From NCBI GenBank assembly GCA_002898535.1, contig BEHN01000001.1, forward strand, positions 124,001 to 188,000: DNA of 64,000 bases. Direction: 5' to 3'. Numbering within the stretch: the first letter of the stretch is position 1; each line of letters opens with the position of its first letter. Source of the stretch: a bacterium HR11. GTDB lineage: Bacteria > Acidobacteriota > HRBIN11. The position numbers were made by a program, and so were the translations under genes. Under the pieces are notes generated by a model that was not told the DNA's origin, made no database searches, and worked only from the letters and a program-made list of their open reading frames with translations. Of the stretch, positions 35,367 through 43,766 are shown piece by piece.

Positions 35367-36051
35367 GGGTCTCCACGCGCCGGATGTCCGGTGGTCGCAG
35401 GTAGTAAGGCTGGACCTCATAAATCTCGACGGCTTCCTGAAAGGCCCCGGGCCGTTGGGCCAGCGTCAGCAAGGCCTCGACCCGATGGCGCTCGTGAATC
35501 CGAACGACTCGAGGGGACCCGGCCAGTGGGATGACCCCAGGCTCGGGATACAAGATCGGCCGGTCGTCGCCCTGCAGGGCCGGATAGACCTGGTACCAGG
35601 TGCCGTGGTGAACTTCTGTCCGCCGGACCACGCGGTCCTCCTCCTTCGTAAAGAGGGCCAGGGCAAACTCCGTCCGACCGGCCGGGATCAGGCTCCAGAC
35701 CTCCCCTTCGCCGGACCAACGGAGGACCTGGAGGGTCAGCGTGTCGGACGGCACGACCCGGAAGGGGACCCGGACCCGTAGACCCATCAGGGTCGCCAGC
35801 GTGATCCGCAGGGCCGTGAAGGACCCCGGTCCCCGATTGAGGGCCACGAGGCGAATCCGGTCGAGAGGGCACTCGACGCTCTGCAGGAGCGTCTGCAAGG
35901 CCGGCAAGAGCCGCTGACTGAGGGTCAGAGGACTATGGGAATAAAAGACCCCCCGGAGCCAGTGGCCCTGGGCCAGCGCCAGGGCACAGCAAGCCGACAC
36001 GGCATCCACAGCTAACACCCACGGCTCATGGGGATGGGTATGCCGGTCCAT
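35320..36051 (-). CDS. tsaB: tRNA threonylcarbamoyladenosine biosynthesis protein TsaB
   Basis: A 243-aa TsaB, the scaffold partner of TsaD in forming the universal t6A modification at position 37 of ANN-decoding tRNAs. The ASKHA-fold signature is AVDAVSACCALALAQG at the N-terminus, and the family motif NRGPGSFTALRITLATLMGL lies near residue 75. The C-terminal part (EIYEVQPYYLRPPDIRR) also fits TsaB. It overlaps the convergent AmgK-like gene by 47 bp and lies 15 bp downstream of the thiolase gene, so it may share that transcript. Confidence 0.88.
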   Translation of the reverse strand: MDRHTHPHEPWVLAVDAVSACCALALAQGHWLRGVFYSHSPLTLSQRLLPALQTLLQSVECPLDRIRLVALNRGPGSFTALRITLATLMGLRVRVPFRVVPSDTLTLQVLRWSGEGEVWSLIPAGRTEFALALFTKEEDRVVRRTEVHHGTWYQVYPALQGDDRPILYPEPGVIPLAGSPRVVRIHERHRVEALLTLAQRPGAFQEAVEIYEVQPYYLRPPDIRRVETLIPSGPGRPPGPAEG

Positions 36052-36066
36052 CGGCAGTCTTTTAGC

Positions 36067-37254
36067 TCAGGTCATCACGTTTTCGAACAGGGCCGCCGCT
36101 CCCATGCCGCCGCCGACGCACATCGTGACGATCCCGTACTTGCCCCGACGACGCTTGAGCTCGTGCATGAGCGTGACCGTCTGGCGGGCACCCGTGCAAC
36201 CTAAGGGGTGGCCCAAGGCGATGGCCCCGCCGTTGGGGTTGACCTTGGCCGGGTCCAGCTCGGGTAGTTCCCGAAAGACGGCCAAGACCTGGGCGGCGAA
36301 GGCTTCGTTCAACTCGATGACGTCGACCATGCCGAGGGCCACGTCGGTCCAGTGAACCAGGCGCCGGAGGGCTTCGACGGGACCGAGACCCATGACTTCC
36401 GGAGCCACGCCGGCGTAAGTGTAGTCGACAAACCGAAGCCACGGGTTCAGGCGTAACTGCTTGATGGTCGGCTCCGAGGCCAGCAAGACGGCGGCCGCCC
36501 CGTCGCTCATCTGAGAACTGTTGCCGGCCGTGACCGTGCCATTTTGCTTGAACACGGGCGGAAGCTTCGCCAAGGCCTCCATCGACGTGTCCCGACGGGG
36601 ACCCTCATCGACTTCCAGGACGAAGTCCCGATTCTGGGGCCTTCCCTCGACCGACTCGACCCACTGGACCGGCACGGGGGCGACTTCTTCCCGAAATTTC
36701 CCCGTGTCGATGGCCTGGACGGCTTTCCGATGGCTCTCTAAGGCAAAGAGGTCTTGCTGTTCTCGGGAGATTTGATAGCGCTCGGCCAGGTTTTCAGCCG
36801 TCAAACCCATGCTCAGATAGACGTCGGGATAAGTCTTCATGAGGGCTGGATTCGGGCTGGGGTGCCAGCCGCCCATCGGGAGGCGGCTCATCGACTCGAC
36901 ACCCCCGGCGATGACCAAGTTCGCCACGCCGAGCATGATGCGCTGAGCTCCGATGGCGATGGCCTCCAGGCCGGAAGCACAGAAGCGGTTTAGGGTAAAC
37001 GCCGGTACGGAAGCAGGTAAGCCGGCCCGGAGGGCCGCGATGCGGGCCACATTCAGGCCCTGTTCGGCCTCCGGCGTCGCACAGCCAATGATGACGTCGT
37101 CAATTAGGCTGAGGTCGAAATCGGGGACCCGCTTCAGTAGGCTACGGATCACATGGGCCAGCAAGTCGTCCGGACGGACGTGGCGGAGCGAGCCCTTCGG
37201 AGCCTTGCCGATTGGCGACCGCACCCCGGCGACGATAAAAGCGGCACGCGTCAT
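36067..37254 (-). CDS. Acetyl-CoA acyltransferase (thiolase)
   Basis: A 395-aa thiolase. The acyl-enzyme Cys lies in LNRFCASGLEAIAIGAQ near residue 90, the His motif is GHPLGCTGARQTVTLM, and the second catalytic Cys lies in TMCVGGGMGAAALFE near the C-terminus. It could act in beta-oxidation (FadA/FadI type) or as acetoacetyl-CoA thiolase; the Met-rich pedigree of the C-terminal motif leans to FadA-like. ATG 37254 has a strong AAGGGGG ribosome site. A second, different thiolase lies at 47785. Confidence 0.92.
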   Translation of the reverse strand: MTRAAFIVAGVRSPIGKAPKGSLRHVRPDDLLAHVIRSLLKRVPDFDLSLIDDVIIGCATPEAEQGLNVARIAALRAGLPASVPAFTLNRFCASGLEAIAIGAQRIMLGVANLVIAGGVESMSRLPMGGWHPSPNPALMKTYPDVYLSMGLTAENLAERYQISREQQDLFALESHRKAVQAIDTGKFREEVAPVPVQWVESVEGRPQNRDFVLEVDEGPRRDTSMEALAKLPPVFKQNGTVTAGNSSQMSDGAAAVLLASEPTIKQLRLNPWLRFVDYTYAGVAPEVMGLGPVEALRRLVHWTDVALGMVDVIELNEAFAAQVLAVFRELPELDPAKVNPNGGAIALGHPLGCTGARQTVTLMHELKRRRGKYGIVTMCVGGGMGAAALFENVMT

Positions 37255-37293
37255 AACCTACCCCCTTGATTGGGACCTGGATGTCTACCGATG

Positions 37294-37332
37294 TTACAGG
37301 ATGCAAGATGCAGGATACAAGAAGATGCAGGA
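37294..37332. repeat. Heptamer array, word AGGATGC
   Basis: Units AGGATGC, AAGATGC, AGGATAC, then AGATGC and AGGATAG, directly next to element T-d. The reverse complement of this word forms the array at 52306-52334. Confidence 0.7.
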
Positions 37333-37334
37333 TA

Positions 37335-37681
37335 GCAGAGCCGTTCGGCTTGTGAGAATGACGTCGGAACAACCTTTCCCAACGCCCAGGAAGCACGATG
37401 TTTCAAAGGGACGGCGTGACGAGCCAGGGGGATGGATGGTTCATAGCCGCTATGGGCTCATAGCTCATGGGTCATGGCCCATGTTGGCTCATGGCTCATA
37501 GCTGATGGCTCATGGGACCATGAGCTATGAGCCATGAGCTATGAGCCAATATGGGTCATGAGCCCATGCGGCGAAGAGTCGGGAAAACTTCAGGGAGACG
37601 TGGGGACTTGGAACGATGGATGCCCCCTCGCCTTCTACGTCGGCCGCCGGACGGCCTTCCCGAACTCCCGAACGGCCCTGC
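37335..37681. mobile_element. Family T element, copy d (347 bp, TA-flanked)
   Basis: Left end GCAGAGCCGTTCGG; right end read inward GCAGGGCCGTTCGG; TA outside both ends (37333-37334 and 37682-37683). The interior has the subterminal block with AAGCACGATGTTTCAAAGGG, then a heptamer cruciform (CTCATGG words inverted as CCATGAG, about 37440-37565), then a module with ACTTCAGGGAGACGTGGGG. It is in the opposite orientation to copy c. The lpxK stop TAG is built from the flanking TA plus the element's terminal base. Confidence 0.75.
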
Positions 37682-38781
37682 TAAGTGAGCAGGGTCGAAA
37701 CCCCGAGATCCGGCGGGCCCTCCCGTAGGCGGCGTTGGAGCCAGTCCGGGAAGTTCGGACTCGGCGGTAAGAAGCTCAACTGTTGACCTACGACGATGAC
37801 GGTGAAGTTCGGGCGGTAGGCTTCCATCTTGACCCAATCCTTGAGAGTCGTGAGGACGCCCCAGCAGGTCCGGCTGGTGAGTTCCAGACGACGAATCTCT
37901 TCAGGTCCCCAGGGGGCATGATCCGGCCGGAGCCACGTAGCGGCGATGTCGATACCGGCCTCGCGGAGGTCCTGCACGAAGGAATCGGGGTCGGCGACGG
38001 TCGCCGTGACCATCCAGCGGCCGTGTCGGAGTTCCTCCAGGGGCATGGGGCGTGCACCCTCCCGCATGTCCAGGAAGGGGCCGACGGAGAAGCGGACCCG
38101 GAAGATAGGACGTCGCCAAGATCGAAAACGACGGAGATCCCGCTCGACGGCCTCGTACTCCTCAAGGGTCCGACCCTTCGTCAGAAGAATGGCATCCGCC
38201 CGTCGGAGGTGGTGAAGGGGCTCCCGAAGACGGCCGCTCGGGAACAAACGTCGGGAGCGCCGCCAATTGGGAATGTCGATTAAGACCAAATCGACGGTTC
38301 GGGCCAAACGTCGATATTGGAAGCCATCGTCTAACAGGACGACGTCAAAAGCCCCATTCCGGGCGGCCAAGGCGTAAGCCGCCTCCCGGCGTCGGCCGAC
38401 AGCCACGGTGACCGGGACCCACCGGACCAGCATGGCCGGTTCGTCCCCGATGACCCGCCAGTCCGGGACCGAAGCCCGGTCGATATCGACCCAGGCGACG
38501 CCCCGTTGCCGGCCCCGGTATCCGCGAGAGAGGACGAGGGGCGTATACCCGAGGGTCCGGAAGTAACGGGCCAAATACATCACGAAGGGCGTCTTCCCAC
38601 TTCCGCCGACGAATAGACTCCCCACGCTGACGACAGGTACGGGCAGACAAACTGTCTTTCGTAGGCCAACGTCATAGGTGTGGTGCCATAGACAGGTCAG
38701 AAGCCCGTATACGCCCGCCCAGGGGGCCATCCCCATACCCCAGACGGGGTGGCTTAGGAGAGCATCCAGTCGCCCCATCAT
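37681..38781 (-). CDS. lpxK: Tetraacyldisaccharide 4'-kinase
   Basis: A 366-aa LpxK, the inner-membrane kinase that phosphorylates the 4' position of the lipid A disaccharide precursor. The N-terminal hydrophobic segment (MAPWAGVYGLLTCLWHHTY) is followed by Walker A VSVGSLFVGGSGKTPFV near residue 50 and the second conserved motif LLDDGFQYRRLAR. I start at ATG 38781, matching family length; the frame stays open to 39153 but passes through family P copy 2. Its stop codon is shared with element T-d. It is evidence for an outer membrane with lipid A, with kdsD nearby. Confidence 0.9.
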   Translation of the reverse strand: MMGRLDALLSHPVWGMGMAPWAGVYGLLTCLWHHTYDVGLRKTVCLPVPVVSVGSLFVGGSGKTPFVMYLARYFRTLGYTPLVLSRGYRGRQRGVAWVDIDRASVPDWRVIGDEPAMLVRWVPVTVAVGRRREAAYALAARNGAFDVVLLDDGFQYRRLARTVDLVLIDIPNWRRSRRLFPSGRLREPLHHLRRADAILLTKGRTLEEYEAVERDLRRFRSWRRPIFRVRFSVGPFLDMREGARPMPLEELRHGRWMVTATVADPDSFVQDLREAGIDIAATWLRPDHAPWGPEEIRRLELTSRTCWGVLTTLKDWVKMEAYRPNFTVIVVGQQLSFLPPSPNFPDWLQRRLREGPPDLGVSTLLT

Positions 38782-38883
38782 CTGGACATAGCCGCTGGGT
38801 CCGTGAGAACCCTGATAGATTCGATTTTTCGACCCTTCGAGAAATCGGCGTCGGTGCTGGGCGTCAGGTGTTTGGTCCAAAGA

Positions 38884-39027
38884 GACTGCAGACCGTAGAC
38901 CATGGACCATAGACCCCAGACCATAAACCGGCTTGGGCCCAGGGGGTCTATGGTCTATGGTCCATGGTCTGTGGTCTGATAATCGAGGGTCCGATCCCGG
39001 TCCCGTCGGATGGATGAGACTGGTTCT
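38884..39027. repeat. Family P palindromic element, copy 2
   Basis: Heptamer core on both sides of the centre GGCTTGGGCCCAGGGGG (units such as GACCATG, TAGACCC left; GTCTATG, GTCCATG right) and a full right arm ending GATGAGACTGGTT. The left outer arm is missing. It lies about 100 bp upstream of the lpxK start. Confidence 0.7.
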
Positions 39028-39233
39028 TGAGAAATCGCGCCTCCCAGGCAATCGCCCAGGCCATGGAACACCATCTCCCCATCGAGCGGCCCATTCCATG
39101 AAAGCCCCGAGAGGAGCAATAAGCCCAACGAAGACTACGCTAAGGAGGCCCACAGATGAGACATTATATCGGCTGTGAGGCCCATGGGCGATACCCGGCC
39201 TCGGGACCTACGGCGAGTCAAGCCCAAGCCAAA

Positions 39234-39443
39234 CATGTATTAGCTCATGGCTCATAGCTGATGGCTCATGAGGCTATGAGCCAACATGGGCCATGAGCCC
39301 ATGCGGCTATGAGCCGATAGCGGCTATGAACCATAAATCACCCTGGCTCGCCCCTCCGTCACTTCATCACCTTGAAACATCGTGCTTCCGAGGGGATGGG
39401 CAAGGTTGTTCCGACGCCATGCTCACGAACCGAACGGCTTTAC
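39234..39443. mobile_element. Family T element, copy e (one end intact)
   Basis: The right end read inward is GTAAAGCCGTTCGG with TA outside (39444-39445), followed by the block with AAGCACGATGTTTCAAGG and the CTCATGG/CCATGAG heptamer array. The left end is not recognisable; the array begins at TGTATTAGCTCATGG as in copy f. It borders the DnaA-box region. Confidence 0.6.
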
Positions 39444-39458
39444 TATAGGCCCTCGGGA

Positions 39459-39695
39459 AATGTGGAAATCTTGTGGAAATGCTTGTGGAAATGCTGTGGA
39501 ACCGGGATGTGAATATGTGGAAATCGGTCTGTGAGGGGTTCCGTTTTCCACATGGAAGCCCCCTGATTTCCACAAGTTGTGGAAATCGAAAATCCGCTTC
39601 CCGCCTTGCAAAAACCCCAATTTCCACATTTCCACACCCTATTCTTCTTCTTATATATACACATCTCTCAAGAAGTAGGAATGTAAAGAAGAAAT
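39459..39695. other. oriC: Probable replication origin (oriC) with phased DnaA-box-like sites
   Basis: Nine TTTCCACA octamers (either strand) occur in 176 bp: starts of the 9-mers at 39461, 39472, 39484, 39516, 39544, 39566, 39578, 39620 and 39628, plus a near match at 39495. The sites at 39461, 39472, 39484 and 39495 are spaced 11, 12 and 11 bp, one helical turn each. TTTTCCACA-type boxes are a known variant of the TTATCCACA DnaA box. A low-GC stretch (39641-39700, TTCTTCTTCTTATATATACA) follows and could be the unwinding element. dnaN and recF lie directly downstream. dnaA itself is not in the window. Confidence 0.78.
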
Positions 39696-39696
39696 A

Positions 39697-39854
39697 GAAC
39701 TAGTCTCATCCATCCGACAGGACCGGGATCGGACCCTCGACATCTGACCCCAGACCATAGACCGCCTTGGGCCCCGGGGGGTCTAAGGCCCATGGTCTGT
39801 GGTCTGATAATCGAGGGTCTGATCCCGGTCCCGTCAGATGGATGAGACTGGTTC
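39697..39854. repeat. Family P palindromic element, copy 3 (complete)
   Basis: The most complete copy: a near-perfect 158-bp palindrome. The left arm runs AACTAGTCTCATCCATCC then GGGATCGGACCCTCGA; the right arm is its complement (TCGAGGGTCTGATCCC, then GATGAGACTGGTT). Heptamer words flank the centre. It lies between the origin boxes and the dnaN promoter. Confidence 0.8.
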
Positions 39855-39945
39855 AAGTCAGGATCGCCCCTTTTACGCGCCTCTCGGACGAACGACCCGA
39901 ATGGCCGACCTGCCGAGTTGCCTATCAGACCGGGATTGGAGTGAC

Positions 39946-39975
39946 TTGATTTTCAGGGTAGAGACGGCCTATGAT
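39946..39975 (+). promoter_or_regulatory. Probable dnaN promoter
   Basis: TTGATT at 39946-39951 and TATGAT at 39970-39975 with 18 bp between, about 65 bp before the dnaN ATG. Confidence 0.5.
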
Positions 39976-40038
39976 GGCGTTGGACGGGGGCACCGGATGG
40001 AGGGGGCCTTCCGTTACTCTGGCCGCCCGAGGAAGACC

Positions 40039-41241
40039 ATGAAGGTGGCTGTCGAGAAGGAACCTCTTTTCACGGAACTTCGGCTGATTCAGGGGGCCAT
40101 CGAGAAGAAGTCGGCGATTCCGACACTCTCGTACTTTCTGATGGAAGCGGAGGAAAACCGTCTTCGGCTGACGGCCTCAGATATGGAGCTGAGCTACCAA
40201 TCGATCATTCCGGCTCAGGTTGCGGCTCGAGGCCGTATCGCCCTCCCGGCGAAGGTCTTGGTCGATGTCGTCCGAACGTTACCAGAGGGTCTGATTACCA
40301 TCGAATTGGTCGAGCTCCCGCGGGTCTTACTCGAGGCGGGCCGTTCCAGCTTTGAGTTATTGGGCTTGTCGCCGGACGACTATCCGATCCCGCAGGTACC
40401 GGCCTTGGGGGATACGGCCTATGTCCTTCCGACTTGGGTCCTCCGACGGGCTATCGACTATACGGACTTTGTAATCCCCAAACATACGTTGCGGGAGGCC
40501 TTCCTGGGGATGCTCTTGGAAAAGCGTGGAGAAGTGCTTTCAGCGGCGGCGATGGACATCTACCGCTTGGCCTACTACGAGTCCCGCTGGGAAGGGTCAT
40601 CGGCAGTCCCCGACTTTAGCCTGCTGATTCACCGGAAAGCTTTGGCGGAACTGAAGAGCGCGTTGGCCGCGGACGCCTTTGAGACGGTCCGTTTCGGTGT
40701 GAGCGGCCACTTGATCACTTTTGAGCTGGGGCACCGGCGGATCAGCATTCGCATGATCGACGACACGTTTCCCGAGTATCGGAGTTTTATCCCGGAGAGT
40801 GCGCCTTACCGGATTCAGACCCCACGGCTTCCGCTTTTAGAGGCCTTTCGCCGAGTCGTCTTATTGGCCAAGGGCACGCCTGTCGCCAGCGCACCCTCCG
40901 TCCGAATCGAGCCGAAAGACGGCTCTCTGGAACTTCGGTTCCAGCACCCCGCCGTCGGGACCGCCCGAGACGTGGTCGAAGCGACGATCCATGGGTCTCC
41001 CTTTCCCGTGTATGTGAACGGTGAGTTTCTTGTGGAATTCCTCTCGGCCGTCCAAGACGAGGAGGTCGAGCTGTGGTTTAAGTCGACCCGAGAGCCGGCG
41101 GCGGTCCGACCCGTGGGTGCCAACACGATGGAAACTTACTGCTATGTGTACATGCCCATTGCGGAGGCCGAGACGGCTGGCGTGACCGAAGAAGTCCGTG
41201 TACCCGAAGAAGAGGAAGATGACGTGGCGATGGAAGATTAA
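40039..41241 (+). CDS. dnaN: DNA polymerase III beta subunit (sliding clamp)
   Basis: A 400-aa beta clamp that encircles DNA and tethers Pol III and repair proteins. Family features are LFTELRLIQGAIEKKSAIPTL at the N-terminus, LRLTASDMELSYQSIIPA near residue 50, and the C-terminal region with PVYVNGEFLVEFLSAV, then AVRPVGANTMETYCYVYMPI. The ATG at 40039 follows GAGGAAGACC. It overlaps recF by 23 bp. It sits directly downstream of the probable oriC, a conserved bacterial arrangement apart from the missing dnaA. Confidence 0.95.
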   Translation: MKVAVEKEPLFTELRLIQGAIEKKSAIPTLSYFLMEAEENRLRLTASDMELSYQSIIPAQVAARGRIALPAKVLVDVVRTLPEGLITIELVELPRVLLEAGRSSFELLGLSPDDYPIPQVPALGDTAYVLPTWVLRRAIDYTDFVIPKHTLREAFLGMLLEKRGEVLSAAAMDIYRLAYYESRWEGSSAVPDFSLLIHRKALAELKSALAADAFETVRFGVSGHLITFELGHRRISIRMIDDTFPEYRSFIPESAPYRIQTPRLPLLEAFRRVVLLAKGTPVASAPSVRIEPKDGSLELRFQHPAVGTARDVVEATIHGSPFPVYVNGEFLVEFLSAVQDEEVELWFKSTREPAAVRPVGANTMETYCYVYMPIAEAETAGVTEEVRVPEEEEDDVAMED

Positions 41242-42319
41242 GGGCTTCCGAAACCTGGACATCGACGCGGAGTTAGACGAGAGCTTGACGCTGGTCGTCG
41301 GCCCCAACGCCAGCGGCAAGACGAGCCTTTTGGAAGCCCTTTACTGGATCGCCTACGGGCGGTCCTTTCGGACCCGCTCGGCGGCCGCCGTCCTTCGGCG
41401 CGGTCACATGGCGGCCAACGTTCAAATCGAGTGGCCTTCTTCTCTTGAAAAGGTCGAGCTTCAACTCACGGCTTCGGCTTCGAAACTTCGGTATCAGGGT
41501 CAGCCGATTTCCTTTGTCGAATGGCGAAAGCGCTGGCCGCTTTTGTACATCGGCGGCCGTGAATGGGCGCTTCTATCGAGCCGGTCCCTGTGGCGGCGGA
41601 AGCTCTTAGACGAGAGCCTCTTAGCCCTCTTTCCAGATTATCAAGAATGGCGGCGACGCTATCGTCAGGCGTGGATCCAGAGGACTCATGCCCTGATGGC
41701 CGGTTGGTCTGCAGAGGCCCGGCGCCCTTGGGACGAGGCCTTTATCCAAGCCGGGGCCAAGGTCTGGGAGGCCCGGAACTACTTGATTCGGCAGGTCCGG
41801 GAAGCGGTCCACAGCCGATGGCGGCGTTTATTTCCCCAAGAGAGTTTGGAAATCCAGCTCTGGAGCCCGTGGGTCACGACCTGGGATTCCCAGCTCCCAT
41901 CGGTCTTCCAAGAGGCCCTTCGGCGGGCCGAGTCGGAGGAAAAGAATACGGGCCGTTGCCAGGTGGGCCCTCATCGGGACGACTTAGCCGTTCGCACGGC
42001 CTCGGGGTCCTTCTGGGATATGGCCTCGGCCGGCCAGGTCCGGTCCTTCTTGATCGTGTGGGCCGACGCCGTGGCCGAAATGGCCGACAAGCTCGGCAAG
42101 GCTCCTATGCTCTTACTGATCGATGACTTTGACGCCGAGATCGACCTGCCCCGAGCCCGTCTCGTCCTGCCTTGGCTGGCTCGACATCGGGCCATCCTCA
42201 CGACTCACCGTCGGTTCTGGCTCCGTGCGGAGGATTTCCCGGGTCAGCGAATGGAAATCCGGGGTGGTCGCCTAATTCCGGTCCCGGTCTCGGGAAGTCC
42301 TCGGGCTGGGTCCTCTTGA
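41219..42319 (+). CDS. recF: DNA replication and repair protein RecF
   Basis: A 366-aa SMC-like ATPase that loads RecA at gaps with RecOR. Walker A is VVGPNASGKTSLLEALYWI near residue 30, the signature-type motif is ASAGQVRSFLIVWADAVAEM, and Walker B is MLLLIDDFDAEIDL. The ATG at 41219 lies inside the dnaN 3' end with AGAGGAAG before it. The 3' end runs 122 bp into the convergent sigma54-activator gene frame; the last about 25 recF residues (RLIPVPVSGSPRAGSS) look like an added tail. Confidence 0.92.
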   Translation: MTWRWKIKGFRNLDIDAELDESLTLVVGPNASGKTSLLEALYWIAYGRSFRTRSAAAVLRRGHMAANVQIEWPSSLEKVELQLTASASKLRYQGQPISFVEWRKRWPLLYIGGREWALLSSRSLWRRKLLDESLLALFPDYQEWRRRYRQAWIQRTHALMAGWSAEARRPWDEAFIQAGAKVWEARNYLIRQVREAVHSRWRRLFPQESLEIQLWSPWVTTWDSQLPSVFQEALRRAESEEKNTGRCQVGPHRDDLAVRTASGSFWDMASAGQVRSFLIVWADAVAEMADKLGKAPMLLLIDDFDAEIDLPRARLVLPWLARHRAILTTHRRFWLRAEDFPGQRMEIRGGRLIPVPVSGSPRAGSS

Positions 42320-43382
42320 CCATCGGACCTCGGCGACCGTCCAGGATGTGGTAGAGAGTCGCCCGGCAGATACCCAGGATTCGAGCCGACCGGCTTTTAT
42401 CAAATCTCGTCTCCTGGAGGACCAACCGTGCATATTGCCTCTCGAATTCAGCCCGCACGACTGCCAGCGGCTGAAGCCGCGGGACTTGAATGGTCCACAG
42501 GTTGGATTCACCTCGGTCGGTCGTCCCAGTCCCTTCGTTCAGACCAAGCTGAACCTCAGGGGGCAGGTGTTCTGGTCGCAAGACGGTGTCCCCACGCGCC
42601 TCGACCAGAGCCGATACGAGGACGGACTCCAGCTCCCGGACGTTGCCGGGCCATGAGTGGTGAAGCAGAAAATCCCAGACTCGCGGGTGAATGTCCCGAA
42701 CCTGGGCACCCAAGAGGGGCTGGTACTTTTGAAGGAAGAACTCGACCAGGAGAGGGATGTCCTCCTGGCGGTCTCGTAAGGCCGGGAGGCGGACGCATGG
42801 CGTCCGGATGCGAAAATACAGGTCTTTTCGAAACTTGCCACACCGGACCTGGTGCTCCAAGTCAGCATGGGTCGCAAAGATAAAACGGCAGTGAACAGGT
42901 CGTTCTGCGTCATCGCCGATCCGGCGGACTTTCTTTTCCTGAAGAACCCGCAGGATTTTGGCCTGATGATAGAGGCTCATATCTCCGATTTCGTCAAAAA
43001 AGACTGTCCCCTGGCCGGCTCGCTCGATGAGACCCGGCATATCCCGATCGGCTCCCGTGAACGCCCCCCGGCGATACCCAAAGAGTTCGCTTTCCAGCAG
43101 ATGCTCCGGGATGGCCGCGCAGTTCACGGCGATAAAGGGGGCCTCGGCGTGGGGACCCAGACGGTGGAGGGCTTGGGCGACCAGCTCCTTGCCGGTCCCC
43201 GTTTCCCCTCGAATAAGGACACATACCGGTAAGGCGGCCAAACGGGCGATCTGCTGGCGTACCCGTACGATGGCCGGGGACGTGCCCACGAGGCCGGTCG
43301 TATCTCCGACGGGCTCCACCGATAAAGTCGGAGAGAGCCGGGCGTTCGTCGTATCCCAATCAATTGCCTGTTTGGGACTCAT
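42198..43382 (-). CDS. Sigma54-dependent transcriptional activator (AAA+ and Fis HTH)
   Basis: A 394-aa bacterial enhancer-binding protein. The AAA+ domain spans about residues 30-270: Walker A RGETGTGKELVAQALH, GAFTGA loop for sigma54 contact (GYRRGAFTGADRD), Walker B GTVFFDEIGDM. The Fis-type HTH (SRSARILGICRATLYHIL) lies near residue 345, followed by about 45 extra residues whose DNA overlaps recF antisense. No receiver, GAF or PAS domain precedes the AAA+ domain, so control may be by a partner protein or by expression. Start at ATG 43382 (longer frames enter repeat DNA). Targets unknown; pili genes are a common target. Confidence 0.88.
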   Translation of the reverse strand: MSPKQAIDWDTTNARLSPTLSVEPVGDTTGLVGTSPAIVRVRQQIARLAALPVCVLIRGETGTGKELVAQALHRLGPHAEAPFIAVNCAAIPEHLLESELFGYRRGAFTGADRDMPGLIERAGQGTVFFDEIGDMSLYHQAKILRVLQEKKVRRIGDDAERPVHCRFIFATHADLEHQVRCGKFRKDLYFRIRTPCVRLPALRDRQEDIPLLVEFFLQKYQPLLGAQVRDIHPRVWDFLLHHSWPGNVRELESVLVSALVEARGDTVLRPEHLPPEVQLGLNEGTGTTDRGESNLWTIQVPRLQPLAVVRAEFERQYARLVLQETRFDKSRSARILGICRATLYHILDGRRGPMVKRTQPEDFPRPGPELGDHPGFPFADPGNPPHGARTDGES

Positions 43383-43402
43383 GCGTCCCCGTCTCCAGAA
43401 TC

Positions 43403-43766
43403 CATAGGCAGATAGGCAAGTCCGCAGATAGAGAAATGTGGGACTCCAACCCCGATGGGAGGGCCTTCCAAGCCTCCCGGACCGCCGAATGAGAAGACTT
43501 GCGGGCGCTGGTCTCCTTTCAGATGAACGTATGGAGACGGGGTATCGGGAGGAAGCTTCGGCAAGCAGGCAGGTCGGCCGGTGGGCCCCTTCACTCATGT
43601 ATTAGCTCATAGGTCATAGCTCATGGCTGATAGCTCATAGGCCATGAGCCATGAGCCGATGTGAGCCATAAGCCAATAGGGGCCACGGGCTCATCTCACG
43701 GGGACCCGCTTCCCGGGCGCTGGAAAAGGCCATTCCGACGCCATTCTCACGGGCCGAACGGCTCCG
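43403..43766. mobile_element. Family T element, copy f, with octamer arrays
   Basis: The right end read inward from the kdsD stop is ACGGAGCCGTTCGG, then GTGAGAATGGCGTCGG, then the CTCATAG/CCATGAG heptamer array (43600-43690). Further left are octamer words (GGCAGATA, GGCAAGTC at about 43405; GGCAGGTC near 43570). The kdsD stop TGA ends with the element's terminal base. The left boundary is uncertain; bases 43383-43596 may be unrelated spacer. Confidence 0.55.

Noticed and set aside
38782-39153. 5' extension of lpxK by about 124 codons
   Set aside because: The extra frame runs through family P copy 2 and gives repeat-derived residues; LpxK family length fits the start at 38781.
39459-39695. 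TTTCCACA cluster as just another word-like repeat array
   Set aside because: The sites occur in both orientations, match the DnaA-box core and lie at dnaN-recF; the 11-12 bp spacing differs from the 7- or 8-bp period of the arrays.
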